Origin: Prevotellaceae bacterium
Lineage (GTDB): Bacteria > Bacteroidota > Bacteroidia > Bacteroidales > UBA932
Reading direction: 5' to 3'
NCBI GenBank assembly: GCA_031264875.1
Contig: JAISDK010000028.1
Location: forward strand, 1-6,736
Length of the DNA: 6,736 nt
Shown here in pieces: positions 1 to 5,902 of this stretch. Position numbers and translations under genes: made by a program. The notes beneath the pieces are model-generated. The model was not told the origin of the DNA. It saw only the letters and a list, made by a program, of their open reading frames with translations, and made no database searches. Position 1 is the first letter of the stretch; every line of letters starts with the position of its first letter.

Positions 1-2
1 AT

Positions 3-245
3 AAACCCAAGGAAGACGGAAAAACACGACATTATATTCTGCCGGTGGCCGATTATGAAAATGATACGGAAAAACTGGATGTTACATTTCAAAAAGAAAT
101 AAAACGCTTTACGAATAGCGCTCGAACCTTGCTGAACAGGGAAAATATCGGGGTAGGAGAATACAGAATTTTGCCACCAAGAAGAAAAGTCGAACTGTTA
201 CAGCGTATTGAAATGAACCCGGTAAAGGTTATACAAATGAAATAA
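3..245 (+). CDS. C-terminal end of an unidentified protein (5' end outside window)
   Basis: The reading frame is open from the left edge, so this is the last 80 codons of a longer gene. A GTG at 45 is in frame but is unlikely to be the start, because good coding sequence continues upstream of it (KPKEDGKTRHYILP). The visible tail is hydrophilic and basic, with no membrane segment. It has an acidic stretch (DYENDTEKLD), then a basic helix-like region (KEIKRFTNSARTLLN), and ends with IGVGEYRILPPRRKVELLQR and a short tail to a TAA stop. I do not recognise the family. The next gene, on the opposite strand, ends 6 bp away, so the two transcripts must converge with almost no room for a shared terminator. 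That this is a real gene end is well supported; its function is unknown. Confidence 0.7.
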   Translation, partial: KPKEDGKTRHYILPVADYENDTEKLDVTFQKEIKRFTNSARTLLNRENIGVGEYRILPPRRKVELLQRIEMNPVKVIQMK

Positions 246-251
246 GCAGAA

Positions 252-1187
252 TTACAGACTGTTTCTGAAATATTCTATGGTTTTCAGCAAACCTTCGTCC
301 AACTTGATTTTAGGAGACCAGTCTAATTTTTCCTTTGCCAGACTGATATCGGGTTGACGTTGTTTCGGATCGTCGGAAGGAAGCGGCAAATACACTATTT
401 TTGACTTGGATTCCGTTAAAGCAATCACTTTTTCAGCCAGTTCCAGCATTGAAAATTCGTCGGGATTTCCGAGATTTACAGGTCCCGTAAACGAATCGTC
501 GGTATTCATTGTACGAATCATTCCTTCAATTAAATCATCAACATACTGGAAACTGCGAGTTTGAGAACCGTCTCCATAAATAGTGATATTTTCTCCTTTA
601 AGCGCTTGAACAATAAAATTAGACACAACTCTCCCGTCGCAAGGATTCATGTTGGGTCCATAAGTGTTGAAAATACGTATAATTTTTATTCTCACTCTGT
701 TCTGCCGATGATAGTCCATAAACAGCGTTTCGGCGCATCGTTTGCCTTCGTCGTAACACGAACGTATCCCGACAGGATTGACATGTCCCCAGTAGTGTTC
801 TTCCTGTGGATGTACGTGAGGGTCGCCGTAAACTTCGCTGGTTGATGCCTGCAATACTTTTGCATTAAGACGTTTGGATAAACCAAGCATATTGATTGCA
901 CCCATGACTGAAGTTTTAATGGTTTTTATCGGATTGTATTGATAATGAACGGGAGAAGCTGGACATGCCAGATTATAAATCTCATCGACTTCAATATTGT
1001 AGGGATTTATTATGTCGTGCCTCACAAGTTCAAATTTGGGATTTCGAAGCAAGCCCATTATATTTGACTTTGAACCTGTAAAATAATTGTCGAGACAAAT
1101 AACTTCGTTATTTTCAGATAATAACCGCGCACACAAATGGGAGCCGATAAAGCCTGCCCCTCCTGTTATCAATATTCTTTTATTCAT
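252..1187 (-). CDS. UDP-glucuronate decarboxylase (UDP-xylose synthase), extended SDR family
   Basis: Predicted cytoplasmic enzyme that converts UDP-glucuronate to UDP-xylose and CO2 using tightly bound NAD+, supplying pentose precursors for surface glycans. At 311 residues it has the full length of soluble bacterial UXS. Seen in the sequence: the Rossmann motif TGGAGFIGSH (residues 8-17), an Asp after beta-2 (D33) that would bind the NAD ribose, the catalytic set T116/S117/E118 in STSEVYGDP, and YxxxK as Y145/K149 in SCYDEGKR. Also present are RIFNTYGP (171-178), GDGSQTRSFQYVDD (205-218) and the late KQRQPDI with R277. The CPASP and YDEGKR wording is typical of UXS and differs from GalE or RmlB. 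The ATG at 1187 is preferred because the Rossmann strand begins directly after it. A candidate promoter lies just upstream, so it is probably transcribed separately from the operon ahead of it. Confidence 0.92.
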   Translation of the reverse strand: MNKRILITGGAGFIGSHLCARLLSENNEVICLDNYFTGSKSNIMGLLRNPKFELVRHDIINPYNIEVDEIYNLACPASPVHYQYNPIKTIKTSVMGAINMLGLSKRLNAKVLQASTSEVYGDPHVHPQEEHYWGHVNPVGIRSCYDEGKRCAETLFMDYHRQNRVRIKIIRIFNTYGPNMNPCDGRVVSNFIVQALKGENITIYGDGSQTRSFQYVDDLIEGMIRTMNTDDSFTGPVNLGNPDEFSMLELAEKVIALTESKSKIVYLPLPSDDPKQRQPDISLAKEKLDWSPKIKLDEGLLKTIEYFRNSL

Positions 1188-1209
1188 AATCTTTATTCAA
1201 TTTAGACCG

Positions 1210-1242
1210 CAAAAGTATAAATAATAATTCGATATTTTCACA
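1210..1242 (-). promoter_or_regulatory. Candidate Bacteroidota-type promoter for the UDP-glucuronate decarboxylase gene
   Basis: Read on the minus strand, positions 1217-1210 spell TACTTTTG, an exact match to the Bacteroidota -7 consensus TAnnTTTG. A TGTG at 1242-1239 lies 21 bp further upstream and matches the -33 TTTG box at three of four bases. The -7 box ends 22 bp before the ATG, giving an expected 5' leader of roughly 15 nt. It lies in the 59-bp gap after the phospholipase D-family gene. The match is by eye; no transcript data are available. Confidence 0.5.
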
Positions 1243-1246
1243 GTTA

Positions 1247-2488
1247 TCATAAAATCGGCGATAATATGTTGGCTATGCGTCCGACAAAGCGTTTCCAGAG
1301 AGAACGTTTTGTCCATACATCGGGGGTCATTTTGGTTGAATTTGCCTTGTCGGCATTAAAAATACTGCTCAGTTCGGCGGTAATCTTTTCATCAAAGATG
1401 AACACATTGGTCTCATAATCATGGCGGAGACTTCTATAGTCGAGATTTGCACTCCCAACCGTACAGAATTTGTCGTCCACCATCATTACTTTCGAATGAT
1501 GGATTCCGTTATTATAGATGTAAATATCAACACCTTTCTTCATTAGTTTGTAAGCTGCATGAAATACGCCTTCGGGAGTAAATTTAATGTCCAGCTTTGC
1601 CGATATCATTATTTCTACTCTGACATTTTTTTCAACGGCTTTTTGCAGCGCTTTCCTGATAGCTGGTGTTGGCAGAAAATACGGGCTGATAATCCGTATT
1701 ATGTTTTTGGCGGAATTGATTGATTTCAAATAAGTCTGTTCCAATAATCCCGGCAATTTTTTTGGATTGCGGTCGATTATGGCTACAGTTTTTCCGGCTG
1801 TGTCATCGTGAAAAGGATAATATTGATTTCCGTCAATTTCCTGTCCTGTAACTTCATCCCAGATTGACAGGAAAATTTTTTGCAAATATCCTACAGCGCT
1901 GCCTTCTATTCTTGTGTGCATATCGCGCCATTCACCGATTTTCGGCAGGCCTTCGATGTAATAATCTGCAACATTTATTCCTCCGACATAAGCTGTTTTG
2001 CCGTCTATAATTGCAATTTTTCTGTGGTCGCGACAAAAAATATGATTAACGAATGGAAAACACAACGGGTCAAATGGAAAGATTTGAATGTTTTTTTTGC
2101 GAATAGTATCAAGGTGTCTTTTTTTCAGCGGCATATTGTTCGAACAGTTTCCGAAAGCGTCATAAAGGGCGCGTATTTCTACTCCCTGCTTTGCTTTATT
2201 TGCCAACAGCTTGAACAACAGTCCGGCTATAGAATCGTTACGGAAATTAAAATATTCGAGATGAATATGATGTTTTGCCTGTTCGATGCTCCGAAACAGG
2301 TCGTCGAATTTTTCTACGCCTCCGTTAAGCAATTTAACCTTATTGTTTTTCGTTATCGGGATGCCCTGCTCGTCGGAAAGAAAGCGTATAACTGCCGAAT
2401 CACTGTCAATGTTTTGCCCACTGACAGTGATTACAATACAAATTAAAAATACAGATAAAAATGTGCGATTATATTTTATATTTCTCAT
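1247..2488 (-). CDS. Cardiolipin synthase / phospholipase D-family protein with N-terminal signal peptide
   Basis: Predicted phosphatidyltransferase or phospholipase of the two-HKD superfamily. Numbered from the ATG at 2488 (413 aa), the first motif HRKIAIID has H155, K157 and D162 and is followed by the usual GG; the second, HSKVMMVD, has H331, K333 and D338 and is followed by GSANLDYRS. The C-terminus (LWKR...NILSPIL) resembles the amphipathic end common in bacterial cardiolipin synthases, so that activity is favoured over plain phospholipase D. The N-terminus is unusual: basic residues, a hydrophobic core (TFLSVFLICIVITV, 9-22), then SGQN, which reads as a cleavable signal peptide and not the two transmembrane helices of ClsA. 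Longer starts exist (ATG at 2509, TTG at 2515), but they increase the overlap with the preceding ABC gene and spoil the signal peptide; the start is uncertain by these few codons. It is the last gene of the operon. Confidence 0.82.
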   Translation of the reverse strand: MRNIKYNRTFLSVFLICIVITVSGQNIDSDSAVIRFLSDEQGIPITKNNKVKLLNGGVEKFDDLFRSIEQAKHHIHLEYFNFRNDSIAGLLFKLLANKAKQGVEIRALYDAFGNCSNNMPLKKRHLDTIRKKNIQIFPFDPLCFPFVNHIFCRDHRKIAIIDGKTAYVGGINVADYYIEGLPKIGEWRDMHTRIEGSAVGYLQKIFLSIWDEVTGQEIDGNQYYPFHDDTAGKTVAIIDRNPKKLPGLLEQTYLKSINSAKNIIRIISPYFLPTPAIRKALQKAVEKNVRVEIMISAKLDIKFTPEGVFHAAYKLMKKGVDIYIYNNGIHHSKVMMVDDKFCTVGSANLDYRSLRHDYETNVFIFDEKITAELSSIFNADKANSTKMTPDVWTKRSLWKRFVGRIANILSPIL

Positions 2489-3113
2489 TATAACTGAAAA
2501 GATAGCCATTACCAAGTGAACACAAAAGCATTCCTGCTTTTCGATGTTTTAATTCTTTGGTTATCAGTTCGGTCATAATTTCGATATTCTGTTCGTCCAG
2601 ATGACTGAAAGGTTCGTCGAGAAGGATGAAATCGAAAGGCTGGCAAAGAGCTCTGATTATGGCAATTCGCTGTTGCTGTCCGAAAGAAAGACGTCCTGTT
2701 TTCTCGTTTTTCTTGTCTTGCAGCCCCGACTGTTCTATCATGCAGTCTATTTCTTCCTGTGACTTATATTCGGTGAGTTTGTTTTTCAACTGTATGTTTT
2801 CCATTGTTGTAAGTTCAGAAAAAAGACGCAATCCCTGAAAAACACAACTGATGTTTTTTTGTCGGACATTTTGCCAGTCTGTCTTTTTCAGAGTCTTGAT
2901 CTCCCTGCTGTCAAAATATATATCTCCGGTATAATCGACTCGTTCTCCGAAAATAAAACTGAGAAACGACGATTTTCCCTGTCCGGAAAAGGCAGAAATC
3001 AGATAACTTTCTCCTTTCCTGAAATTTATGTCGTTAAACCATATTCTGCCGGACGCTGTAGCGGCGTCCGGCAGGAAAAAAGGTTTTAATTTGCTCGTTC
3101 TCAATTCGTCCAT
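2469..3113 (-). CDS. ABC transporter ATP-binding protein (lone cassette with degenerate motifs)
   Basis: A 214-residue single nucleotide-binding domain, slightly short for the MacB/LolD-like size class. Seen in order: a Walker A variant AFSGQGKS (41-48, Ala in place of the first Gly), Q-loop Q93 in FQGLRLF, signature LSFGQ (142-146, Phe for the usual Gly), Walker B FILLDE (162-167) and D-loop SHLD (170-173). Where the H-loop histidine is expected (about 198-202, CSLGN) there is none. The core ATP-binding residues K47, S48, D166 and E167 are kept, so binding is likely, but normal hydrolysis is less certain. No permease gene is in the window; the membrane partner must be elsewhere, or the protein does something other than transport. 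Its ATG at 3113 overlaps the end of the upstream lipoprotein gene by 13 bp, and its stop overlaps the start of the downstream gene by 20 bp, implying translational coupling. Confidence 0.85.
   Translation of the reverse strand: MDELRTSKLKPFFLPDAATASGRIWFNDINFRKGESYLISAFSGQGKSSFLSFIFGERVDYTGDIYFDSREIKTLKKTDWQNVRQKNISCVFQGLRLFSELTTMENIQLKNKLTEYKSQEEIDCMIEQSGLQDKKNEKTGRLSFGQQQRIAIIRALCQPFDFILLDEPFSHLDEQNIEIMTELITKELKHRKAGMLLCSLGNGYLFSYNEKYKI
3046..3074 (-). repeat. GC-rich perfect hairpin inside the 5' coding region of the ABC ATPase gene
   Basis: CTGCCGGACGC (3046-3056) and GCGTCCGGCAG (3064-3074) are perfect 11-bp reverse complements around a 7-nt loop. In the mRNA the hairpin starts 39 nt after the A of the start codon and covers codons 14-23. 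It is much richer in G+C than the surrounding DNA. On the minus strand no U-run follows it, so it does not look like a terminator of the operon; an A/T-rich stretch lies beside it on the other strand. It could slow ribosomes or set the ratio of lipoprotein to ATPase, or be a small inserted palindrome. Confidence 0.7.
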
Positions 3114-4690
3114 ATAGAAGAACTGGTTTTGTCTATATTTTTAAGTATTTGTTTCAGTGAATTGACATTCTTATTTTTCAGTTGCAGATTAAATTCAGTG
3201 TTGTATTGAGTGTCGCTGGAGAAATACATGGATTCGTATATGTCGATAAAAGAATTGAACATTACATACTGGTTAACACCCATGGTATTTTGCAGTAACA
3301 ATTTGATATTATCGGGATAAGTTGAAAAATCAAGATTGATGTAAAATACCATTTTATCCGCCATTATCTTGCTGACAGGGTTATCGGCAAAAGTTTTTCC
3401 TTTCATCTCTCCCGTAAATGCTTTGACTGCATCCAAATCGACAGATACAAATATTCTGTCTTTCCTGTATGCAAAATACACCGGAATGAATGTTTTATTT
3501 GCCGTTATAGTGTAATAACTGTCCTGTTTTGTATAGAGATTTTTTGGAATCAGATTTAATATATCGTTGAATGTACTTTCTCCGTTCACTGTAAGACTTG
3601 CACTTGCCAGCGGATAAGCTATTATGCCTTTATTGAATCCATGTATATTGATTAATATATCGCCACCCAAGGCATCGACAATCGATTTCACTTTGGGAGA
3701 ATCTAATAACTCAAGCAGTTCAACTTTGCTTCCTATTTCGTGTGAATATATATGGTTCCCCGACGCCATGGCTTCAATATTTTGCCGCATGATTTTGATG
3801 TATTCCTTAACATTGATAAACACGTTGAAAGCAAGATACGACTGTTCGGGCATGTCCTTAATGACGTCAGTATTGAAATCTTTCTTGAGTACAGGGAATT
3901 TTTCTTTCATTTTTTCAACCTCTTCGGGCGGGTAACCTGACGAGGTTCCCGTAATTTTTCCGTCTTCGAAATTAAGATACGAATGTGTTGAAAGGGTTGC
4001 AAAATTTTTAAATACATCATCCAGTAGTTCGTTATTATATTCACCTACAGTTAAGAGACCCATTATGTTTTTGTAAAAATCGGATACAACGCTATACTTG
4101 AACCACATTCTTATGTCGGCATTTTTCTTGGCAAATTGCTGAAAATCACTGTTTGTCGCCAATAATCCATCATCTTTCGAATTGAACTGTGCGGCAATCT
4201 TTTCGCGGGTAGATACTCCTGTAATCATTGCCAGATTATCGTTCCACGCTATGTTGAGATTGGTTTCAATCGGAATATGCCGGAAATTTCCTTCGTCCAA
4301 AGGTTCGGGAGCGCCTGCCTTTTTCAGCCAGTTTTCGAGCGCTGTTTTGTTAACCACCGGAACGGTCAGCGTAAATTCAGGCAGTTCCGTCATATAAAAC
4401 AGTATTTTTTCGGCGCTTATGCCGGCATCTTTCGAGCCTTTTAAAAAAGATTCAATAAAATTGACTGCGCCAGCGTCTAAAAAATTTTTCATGATGCCGA
4501 AAAAAACGTAGTTATCAGGGTTATTCAGTCCTGATTTTGCAAATATTTCATTGCCTCTGATTTCAAAAACCAGTTTTGCATTGCCAGGGATAAATGCCAA
4601 ATGATTTGTTGTTGAAACGTCTGTTTTACAGGATGCAAAAAGTGTACATCCCAAAATGGACAGGTAAAAAGTGATTTTAGAAAATTTCAT
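3101..4690 (-). CDS. DUF4836-like outer-membrane lipoprotein
   Basis: A 529-residue predicted lipoprotein. The N-terminus has Lys residues at 2 and 5, a hydrophobic core and the lipobox LFASC with the lipidated Cys at 21. The mature part opens with HLAFIPGNAKLVFEIRG (30-46), the 'proteins store no energy, only a residue' style of beginning shared by large Bacteroidota lipoproteins assigned to DUF4836. The length also fits that family. The assignment is from memory of the family's pattern, not a search. The rest is alternating beta-strand and helix-like sequence without transmembrane helices or a recognisable catalytic motif. The function is unknown. It is the first gene of a three-gene operon with an ABC ATPase and a phospholipase D-type enzyme. 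The ATG at 4690 is the only start that gives a lipoprotein signal. There is no Shine-Dalgarno sequence; the nearest good promoter box is about 115 nt upstream, which implies a long leader. Confidence 0.7.
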   Translation of the reverse strand: MKFSKITFYLSILGCTLFASCKTDVSTTNHLAFIPGNAKLVFEIRGNEIFAKSGLNNPDNYVFFGIMKNFLDAGAVNFIESFLKGSKDAGISAEKILFYMTELPEFTLTVPVVNKTALENWLKKAGAPEPLDEGNFRHIPIETNLNIAWNDNLAMITGVSTREKIAAQFNSKDDGLLATNSDFQQFAKKNADIRMWFKYSVVSDFYKNIMGLLTVGEYNNELLDDVFKNFATLSTHSYLNFEDGKITGTSSGYPPEEVEKMKEKFPVLKKDFNTDVIKDMPEQSYLAFNVFINVKEYIKIMRQNIEAMASGNHIYSHEIGSKVELLELLDSPKVKSIVDALGGDILINIHGFNKGIIAYPLASASLTVNGESTFNDILNLIPKNLYTKQDSYYTITANKTFIPVYFAYRKDRIFVSVDLDAVKAFTGEMKGKTFADNPVSKIMADKMVFYINLDFSTYPDNIKLLLQNTMGVNQYVMFNSFIDIYESMYFSSDTQYNTEFNLQLKNKNVNSLKQILKNIDKTSSSIWTN

Positions 4691-4805
4691 AATAAAATGT
4701 ATTTATATTTAACAATTCAATAATATTATCATTTCTACTAATTTGCTTTTCTTCATGCTTCCGTTGCATCTTTTTGCCGCCGGATGTTGTCCAGCAAATT
4801 TTTTG

Positions 4806-4813
4806 CAAAAGTA
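4806..4813 (-). promoter_or_regulatory. Candidate -7 box for the lipoprotein-ABC-PLD operon
   Basis: On the minus strand 4813-4806 reads TACTTTTG, an exact TAnnTTTG match. No clean TTG is found 17-23 bp further upstream (TTTCTG is the nearest), so the -33 part is weak. If used, transcription would begin near 4800 and leave about 110 nt of untranslated leader before the ATG at 4690. It sits 30 bp from the oppositely directed -7 box of the nitroreductase gene, so the two promoters would be back to back. Confidence 0.4.
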
Positions 4814-4822
4814 ATAAATTGT

Positions 4823-4851
4823 TTTGGGATCAGAAAAAATAAATACCTTTG
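4823..4851 (+). promoter_or_regulatory. Bacteroidota-type promoter for the nitroreductase lipoprotein gene
   Basis: TTTG at 4823-4826 and TACCTTTG at 4844-4851 match the -33 TTTG and -7 TAnnTTTG boxes exactly, with 17 bp between them, at the short end of the range tolerated in this phylum. The ATG at 4878 follows 26 bp after the -7 box. This is the best promoter match in the window. Confidence 0.6.
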
Positions 4852-4877
4852 CGCAATAAAATATAATTTTTAAAGTT

Positions 4878-5471
4878 ATGAAACTGAATATTATTACAGC
4901 CTTGTCTCTTGTTACCTTGATGATGTCGTGTGGACAACCGGTGAACAAGGAAAAAGAGGAAGACAAAAAAGTCGAAGAGAAGAAAGAGCCTTCTGCTATC
5001 GACGTGATTATGAACCGTCGAAGTATCCGTTCCTACAAACCGGAACAGATTAAAGACAATGAACTGAACACGATTCTCGAATGTGGAGTCAATGCTCCAA
5101 GCGCATTGAATCTACAGTCGTGGGAGATACGTGTGATACAGAACCCCGAAATCCTGAAAAAAATCGAAGGTTCGTTTCACAATGCTCCGACTTTAATCGT
5201 GATAGCGTCTGCTGCCGACAATTTTTTCAGCCCTGTGGACTGCGGATTGCTGGGACAGAATATCCTTCTCGCAGCAGAATCTATGGATATAGGTACTTGT
5301 GTGCTTGGCAATTTCACCGCTTTCCTTAATTCTCCCGAAGGAGCAGATGTTTTTAAAAGCCTTGAATTGTCCGAAGGTTACAAACCGCTGTACAGCATAG
5401 CTGTAGGATATAAAAACGAACGGCCTGAAGCTAAACCGCGCGATAAGGGAAAAATAAAGATAATAAAGTAG
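4878..5471 (+). CDS. Nitroreductase-family FMN oxidoreductase predicted to be a lipoprotein
   Basis: A 197-residue protein with a lipoprotein signal (core IITALSLVTL, lipobox LMMSC, Cys18), a Lys/Glu-rich linker (about 23-38) and then a compact nitroreductase fold. Family marks seen: RRSIRSYK (47-54), where the Arg-Arg-Ser/Arg residues bind the FMN phosphate; NAPSALNLQSW (72-82), the flavin-binding loop; and the helix DCGLLGQNILLAAESMDIGTC that packs in the dimer. The family uses FMN and NAD(P)H to reduce nitro groups, quinones or flavins. The true substrate cannot be told from the sequence. What is odd is the export signal: most relatives are cytoplasmic because FMN and NAD(P)H are there. 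The ATG at 4878 gives the signal peptide directly and follows a good promoter. The gene is transcribed away from the lipoprotein-ABC-PLD operon and is probably monocistronic. Confidence 0.87.
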   Translation: MKLNIITALSLVTLMMSCGQPVNKEKEEDKKVEEKKEPSAIDVIMNRRSIRSYKPEQIKDNELNTILECGVNAPSALNLQSWEIRVIQNPEILKKIEGSFHNAPTLIVIASAADNFFSPVDCGLLGQNILLAAESMDIGTCVLGNFTAFLNSPEGADVFKSLELSEGYKPLYSIAVGYKNERPEAKPRDKGKIKIIK

Positions 5472-5509
5472 CTCATGTTACGCAAATATAGGGCATATCT
5501 GCGGTCGTG

Positions 5510-5528
5510 TCAGCCAGCAAGTGGCTGA
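5510..5528 (+). terminator. Stem-loop downstream of the nitroreductase gene, possible weak terminator
   Basis: TCAGCCA (5510-5516) pairs with TGGCTGA (5522-5528) around a 5-nt loop, 39 bp after the stop codon. A T5 run occurs at 5536-5540, 7 bp past the stem, which is further than in a standard intrinsic terminator. It may serve as a 3' end signal or simply be part of the repeat cluster. Confidence 0.3.
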
Positions 5529-5540
5529 ATGGTGGTTTTT

Positions 5541-5661
5541 CCTGCGGTGTCTTTTTCCTTCACCCCGTTTCCTAACGGGATGGCAATGGTTAAATATTTC
5601 TAATGTAAGGTAAAACGAAATACTATGTTAAAAATGTAAGACCACGATCAGACACCGCAGG
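5541..5661. repeat. 121-bp element with 12-bp terminal inverted repeats
   Basis: CCTGCGGTGTCT (5541-5552) and AGACACCGCAGG (5650-5661) are perfect reverse complements bounding 97 bp. T- and A-rich tracts adjoin the outer ends (TTTTT before, TAAAAAA after), so the match continues with a small gap. Inside is a second hairpin, CCCGTT (5564-5569)/AACGGG (5574-5579), with a TCCT loop, and the octamer AATGTAAG occurs twice (5602-5609 and 5633-5640). There is no open frame of note. The form suits a small non-autonomous palindromic element or a structured RNA; which one cannot be told here. Confidence 0.6.
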
Positions 5662-5690
5662 TAAAAAATCATATAACTCAAACAAAACAC

Positions 5691-5810
5691 GGTTCAGACG
5701 TTTGATAAATGACGCGACACTATGTTCTTTGCAGCCCACCGTTGGGGCTTAGTGGTAATTCTACACAGAGCGTTGCCACAATGCTGTCAATTTAAGGCAA
5801 CGTCTGAACC
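5691..5810. repeat. 120-bp element with 12-bp inverted repeats GGTTCAGACGTT / AACGTCTGAACC
   Basis: GGTTCAGACGTT (5691-5702) and AACGTCTGAACC (5799-5810) are perfect reverse complements. The enclosed DNA has two further hairpins: AGCCC (5733-5737)/GGGCT (5745-5749), and CGTTGCC (5771-5777)/GGCAACG (5796-5802). The second stem shares bases with the right-hand terminal repeat, so the two structures compete. The right end is also the first copy of the adjoining 52-bp tandem repeat, meaning the modules interlock and are not simply adjacent. Confidence 0.6.
5701..5719 (+). repeat. 19-bp direct repeat, left copy
   Basis: TTTGATAAATGACGCGACA, repeated at 5998-6016 with a single C/T difference. It directly follows a GGTTCAGACG motif. 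With its partner it brackets the tandem repeat and the near-palindrome. Confidence 0.7.
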
Positions 5811-5902
5811 ATAATTTTCTTGATTAGAGGATTACCTTGATGACAAAAAAAACGTCTGAACCTTGATTTTCTTGATTAAAGGATTTCCTTGATGACAAAA
5901 AG
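5799..5902 (+). repeat. Two tandem copies of a 52-bp repeat
   Basis: Copy one is 5799-5850 and copy two 5851-5902. Both begin AACGTCTGAACC, share TTTTCTTGATTA and CCTTGATGACAAAAA, and differ at 5 of 52 positions. The copies abut exactly. The second copy also forms the left arm of the near-palindrome at 5854-5943. Confidence 0.85.

Noticed and set aside
1880..2446. 188-codon plus-strand open frame
   Set aside because: Fully antisense to the HKD-motif enzyme gene, and the product is Cys/Phe-rich without recognisable motifs: a shadow frame.
4694..4701. TACATTTT on the minus strand as a -7 box for the lipoprotein operon
   Set aside because: It lacks the final G and lies 3 bp before the ATG, so transcription would begin at or inside the coding region.
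4709..4966. 85-codon minus-strand open frame upstream of the lipoprotein gene
   Set aside because: Most of it is antisense to the nitroreductase start and its promoter, and the translation has no family-like features. Only its last 15 codons, which lie in the leader, were kept as a low-interest note; the GGAAG before that ATG is one base away, too close to be a ribosome site.
5741..5770. tRNA-like string GGGGCTTAGTGGTAATTCTA
   Set aside because: It resembles an acceptor and D-arm, but no anticodon stem, T-arm or matching acceptor strand follows; it is better explained as part of the hairpin element.
5771..5810. Integron attC-like site
   Set aside because: The inverted GTTGCC/GGCAAC core does not fit the GTTRRRY / RYYYAAC consensus, and there is no integrase or cassette array.
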